8,982 bases of DNA, taken from contig JAITJY010000203.1 in the NCBI GenBank assembly GCA_031278675.1, positions 1 through 8,982 on the forward strand. Reading direction: 5' to 3'. A program made the translations under genes and the position numbers. Every line of letters begins with the position of its first letter. Position 1 is the first letter of the stretch. This DNA comes from Bifidobacteriaceae bacterium. Its GTDB lineage: Bacteria; Actinomycetota; Actinomycetes; Actinomycetales; WQXJ01. The notes beneath the pieces are model-generated. The model did not search any database and was not told the DNA's origin. It was given only the letters and a program-made list of their open reading frames with translations. Positions 6,961-8,982 of the stretch are shown one piece after another.

Positions 6961-7029
6961 TTGGCGCACGCCGGAGACAACGATCCGCTATCCGGCCTGG
7001 CATGGCCTCCGCCTTGCCAGCCACCACCC

Positions 7030-7119
7030 GCAGCCGCGCGCGAACCGGACCCGCCTCGCGTTGGACCAGGGGCGACAGGGGACAGAGCCGGCAGCCGCGC
7101 GCGAACCGGACCCGCCTCG
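7030..7119. repeat. 29-bp direct repeat beside the nagB 3' end
   Basis: Two identical 29-bp copies, 7030-7058 and 7091-7119, begin GCAGCCGCGCGCGAACCGG and are 61 bp apart. The second ends 12 bases from the nagB stop codon, so both lie in DNA transcribed downstream of nagB. The 32 bases between them show no clear further copy. The function is unknown. Confidence 0.85.
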
Positions 7120-7131
7120 GCGCACGCGCGG

Positions 7132-7917
7132 CTACAGGCCCTGCCAGGCGGGTTTGCCGGCGTAAGCGTGCCGGTAATAGGGGGCTAGCTGGAGGCGGGC
7201 GGCGGCGGCATCGTCCAATAAAACCGTCGCGTGCGGATGGAACTGCAAAATGGAGGCGGGCCACATGGCGCTGACGCCACCCTCCACCATGTGGTGTACG
7301 GCTTCCGCCTTGCCGCGCCCCAACGCCATCAACACGAGGTGGTGGGCCTCCATGATGGTGCCGAGCCCCTGCGTCAGGACGTGCCGCGGGACCTGGGCGG
7401 GATCGCCGCCGAAGAACCGGGCATTGTCCGCGATGGTCTGCGGCGTCAGCGTCTTGATCCTGGTGCGCGAGGCGAGCGACGAACCGGGTTCGTTGAACGC
7501 GATATGCCCGTCCGACCCGATCCCTAAGATCTGCAAATCGACCCCACCCGCATCCTTAATTGCCTGTTCATAGGCTCGGCATGCGGCGGGAAGATCATCG
7601 GCGAGTCCATTAGGACCCTGGATCGCCCCCGGCGCAAAGTCGAGGCGCGCACCGACCTCCCGTTCAATCACATTGCGGTAGCGCTCGGGGTGGCTGGCGC
7701 TTAGGCCGACGTATTCATCCAGCATGAACGCCCGCGCCTGCGCAAACTTCACCCGCCCCGCCCTGAACCGTTCGGCCAGCTCGTTGTACAACTCCAGCGG
7801 CGACGAGCCTGTCGCCAGCCCCAACACCGCCGTCGGCGTGGTGCCCACCAGCGCCTCGATGCAGTCAGCCGCCGCAGACGCAATGGCCGCCTGGGTCGGG
7901 AGAATAACAACTTCCAT
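7132..7917 (-). CDS. nagB: Glucosamine-6-phosphate deaminase
   Basis: NagB converts glucosamine-6-phosphate to fructose-6-phosphate and ammonia in the cytoplasm, the step that commits amino sugars to glycolysis. The protein is 261 aa, the usual family length. Family motifs are GLATGSSPLELYNEL near residue 33, LDEYVGL near 66, GIGSDGHIAFNEPGSSLASR near 132 and MWPASILQFHPHA near 218. Asp67, Asp136, His138 and Glu143 correspond to E. coli Asp72, Asp141, His143 and Glu148, a constant offset of five, so the active site looks intact. The start ATG 7917 has AAAGG 8 bases upstream, within a duplicated decamer. An ABC sugar permease lies upstream on the same strand, so co-transcription is possible despite the 377-base gap. 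The leader contains a hairpin and a structured repeat. The call is secure. Confidence 0.97.
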   Translation of the reverse strand: MEVVILPTQAAIASAAADCIEALVGTTPTAVLGLATGSSPLELYNELAERFRAGRVKFAQARAFMLDEYVGLSASHPERYRNVIEREVGARLDFAPGAIQGPNGLADDLPAACRAYEQAIKDAGGVDLQILGIGSDGHIAFNEPGSSLASRTRIKTLTPQTIADNARFFGGDPAQVPRHVLTQGLGTIMEAHHLVLMALGRGKAEAVHHMVEGGVSAMWPASILQFHPHATVLLDDAAAARLQLAPYYRHAYAGKPAWQGL

Positions 7918-7919
7918 TG

Positions 7920-7939
7920 TCTTTACCTTTCTTTACCTT
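7920..7939 (-). repeat. Exact duplication of the nagB Shine-Dalgarno decamer
   Basis: On the minus strand AAGGTAAAGA occurs twice end to end, just before the nagB start. Each copy contains an AAGG core. The proximal one is well spaced (8 bases) and the distal one is 10 bases further out. The duplication gives nagB a second, standby ribosome-binding segment. Confidence 0.8.
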
Positions 7940-7965
7940 GGAATCCGGTGAAGAAACCGGACTCC
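7940..7965 (-). promoter_or_regulatory. Leader hairpin directly upstream of the nagB ribosome binding site
   Basis: In the nagB transcript GGAGUCCGGU pairs with ACCGGAUUCC across a 6-base loop (UUCUUC). One of the ten pairs is G·U on this strand but would be A·C on the other, which favours a role in the nagB mRNA. The stem ends at the edge of the duplicated Shine-Dalgarno decamers. The UUUCUU around the loop could also pair with AAGAAA at 7933-7928, overlapping the proximal AAAGG. Translational control is inferred, not shown. Confidence 0.5.
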
Positions 7966-7977
7966 CGGGCCAAACCC

Positions 7978-8020
7978 GCGCTTGTCTTCCGCGTTTCCGC
8001 TGGTCAGCGTGCCGCTGTCC
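7978..8020 (-). repeat. Structured repeat element, copy 2 (nagB leader)
   Basis: Read on the minus strand, the hairpin CAGCG-GCA-CGCTG (8017-8005) is followed after ACC by a 24-base segment (8001-7978) beginning AGCGGAAACGCGG. That segment matches copy 1 at 22 of 24 positions. As in copy 1, the stem can be extended past a mismatch (here A·A) by two pairs, GG/CC. The stem sequences differ between copies while pairing is kept. This copy lies in the presumed nagB leader, pointing toward the gene. Confidence 0.62.
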
Positions 8021-8294
8021 GGCTCGGGCACGGCCGGAGCGCGGTTATTCAACACGCCCCTTGCCCGATGCCGTCCCCCCCGCGAACAGCACCCCCACCA
8101 GTTTCGCAGACGCGGCCTCCCGCCTGGGCGGGACCGGCCTGTGGCCGGGGACGGGCTGGCCGGGCCGGGACGTTGGCGGCGCGCCAGACCCGAACCGCCT
8201 TGGGCCAGCCGGGGCCGGCCAGCCCGGCCAGGGTGTTGGCGGCGCGCTCCGGTTGGACCGCGCCCGCCTGCCCGGCCTCCCCGGCCGGGCGGGG
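8021..8294. other. Extremely G/C-rich gap between permease and nagB
   Basis: No gene was recognised. The stretch is full of GGCCGG, GGCTGG and CCGGCC words that allow many alternative stems. GTTGGCGGCGCGC occurs at 8172 and 8235, 63 bp apart, but the sequence after it matches poorly, so at most this is a decayed repeat. A promoter for nagB, or a processing site within a permease-nagB transcript, might lie here but was not identified. Confidence 0.45.
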
Positions 8295-8982
8295 TCAGCC
8301 CTTGACGGCGCCTGCCACCAGGCCGGATGTCATCCGTCCCTGGACCAACAGGAAGAAGATGATCACCGGAACAGCCACCAAGGTGGATGCTGCCATGACC
8401 TGCCCCCAATCAATCTCATGCTGCGACGATTGCTGAATAAACGAGCGCAGCCACAGCGGCAGCGTCTTGGTCTCACCTTGGAGCAGAACCAAAGCGGTCG
8501 TGAATTCGTTCCAGGCCTGGAGGAACGCATAAACGCCGGAGGCGACCAGGCCGGGCGCCAACAGGGGGAACGTGATCTTGAAGAACGCCTTGGTCCGTGA
8601 CAAGCCATCGACCATGGCGGCCTCTTCCAAGTCCGCCGGAATGCCTGCCACAAATCCGCGCAACATCCAAACGGTGAAAGGTACCACCGCCGCGATATAG
8701 ATCAGCGAAACGCCAATCACAGAGTTGAGCAAACCCATGTCCCGGATCATGGAATATTGGGCGAGGAACAATCCCTCAGCGGGCAGCATCTGAATAAACA
8801 GAACCGCCAAAACAAACGATTTGCGCCCCTTGAACTTGTAACGCGAAATGGCCAGCGCCGCCAGGAATGCGAACAATAGAGTGAATGCTACAGTGATCAA
8901 AGTGATGATCAGACTCATTTTCAGGGCTGCGCCGAAATTGCCCTGAGACAACACCAGTTTGAAGTTGGTCAGTGACCCGCCG
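8295..8982 (-). CDS. Carbohydrate ABC transporter permease, MalG type (5' end missing)
   Basis: This is an inner-membrane subunit of a binding-protein-dependent sugar importer (CUT1, MalG-like). The reading frame stays open to the right edge (…LTNFKLVLSQGNFGAALKMS), so the start lies outside the window; 228 codons are visible of the roughly 275-300 usual for the family. Several membrane segments are present. The cytoplasmic EAA loop that docks on the ATPase is clear: DLEEAAMVDGLSRTKAFFKI, then FPLLAPGL. The C-terminus ends in QGRMTSGLVAGAVKG, typical of the group. The partner permease and binding protein would be expected further right. With nagB next on the same strand, an amino sugar or amino-sugar oligosaccharide is the likely substrate, but that rests on context only. 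Confidence 0.93.
   Translation of the reverse strand, partial: GGSLTNFKLVLSQGNFGAALKMSLIITLITVAFTLLFAFLAALAISRYKFKGRKSFVLAVLFIQMLPAEGLFLAQYSMIRDMGLLNSVIGVSLIYIAAVVPFTVWMLRGFVAGIPADLEEAAMVDGLSRTKAFFKITFPLLAPGLVASGVYAFLQAWNEFTTALVLLQGETKTLPLWLRSFIQQSSQHEIDWGQVMAASTLVAVPVIIFFLLVQGRMTSGLVAGAVKG

Noticed and set aside
8172..8247. 63-bp tandem repeat in the permease-nagB gap
   Set aside because: Only the first 13 bases match well; the rest is similar mainly through shared G/C-rich words.
7933..8409. Minus-strand 158-residue frame in the permease-nagB gap
   Set aside because: Gly/Arg/Pro-rich, overlaps the end of the permease gene and the nagB leader hairpin, and shows no domain.

Overview
The window looks like chromosomal DNA of a high-GC Gram-positive bacterium (Actinomycetota). 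The grounds are strong G/C bias at third codon positions, GTG and TTG starts preceded by good Shine-Dalgarno sequences, a PutA without the N-terminal DNA-binding domain of enterobacterial PutA, and an ABC sugar permease with nagB on the same strand. The genus cannot be named from sequence alone.

Layout. 1-863 holds no convincing gene. It contains a terminator-like hairpin next to an A/T tract, three tandem 89-bp repeats (316-580) and eight tandem 10-bp repeats (761-840) that stop just before a perfect ribosome binding site. 864-2225 (+) is a 14-segment MFS exporter starting at TTG. 2226-2564 lies between convergent genes and holds six copies of an A/T-rich 20-bp repeat in both orientations, five of them on a 31-bp period, plus a 42-bp tandem repeat. 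2565-3335 (-) is a PAS/AraC-type regulator, divergent from 3521-6820 (+), a bifunctional PutA for proline catabolism. 6821-7131 carries a hairpin at the putA stop, a 22-bp palindrome, a structured repeat and a 29-bp direct repeat. 7132-7917 (-) is nagB, glucosamine-6-phosphate deaminase. 7918-8294 is its leader, with a second copy of the structured repeat, a hairpin and a duplicated Shine-Dalgarno decamer. 8295-8982 (-) is the C-terminal part of a MalG-type sugar ABC permease that runs off the window.

How the genes work together. The PAS/AraC regulator is a plausible local controller of putA, because this PutA lacks its own DNA-binding domain. The permease and nagB point to uptake and catabolism of an amino sugar or amino-sugar oligosaccharide, giving fructose-6-phosphate and ammonia. 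The MFS exporter is not clearly linked to either pathway.

The protein genes are ordinary. The unusual part is the non-coding DNA: almost every gap has its own repeat family. The two most interesting are the 31-bp-phased 20-mer cluster, and a pair of structured elements flanking nagB whose hairpin stems differ in sequence but keep the same shape.
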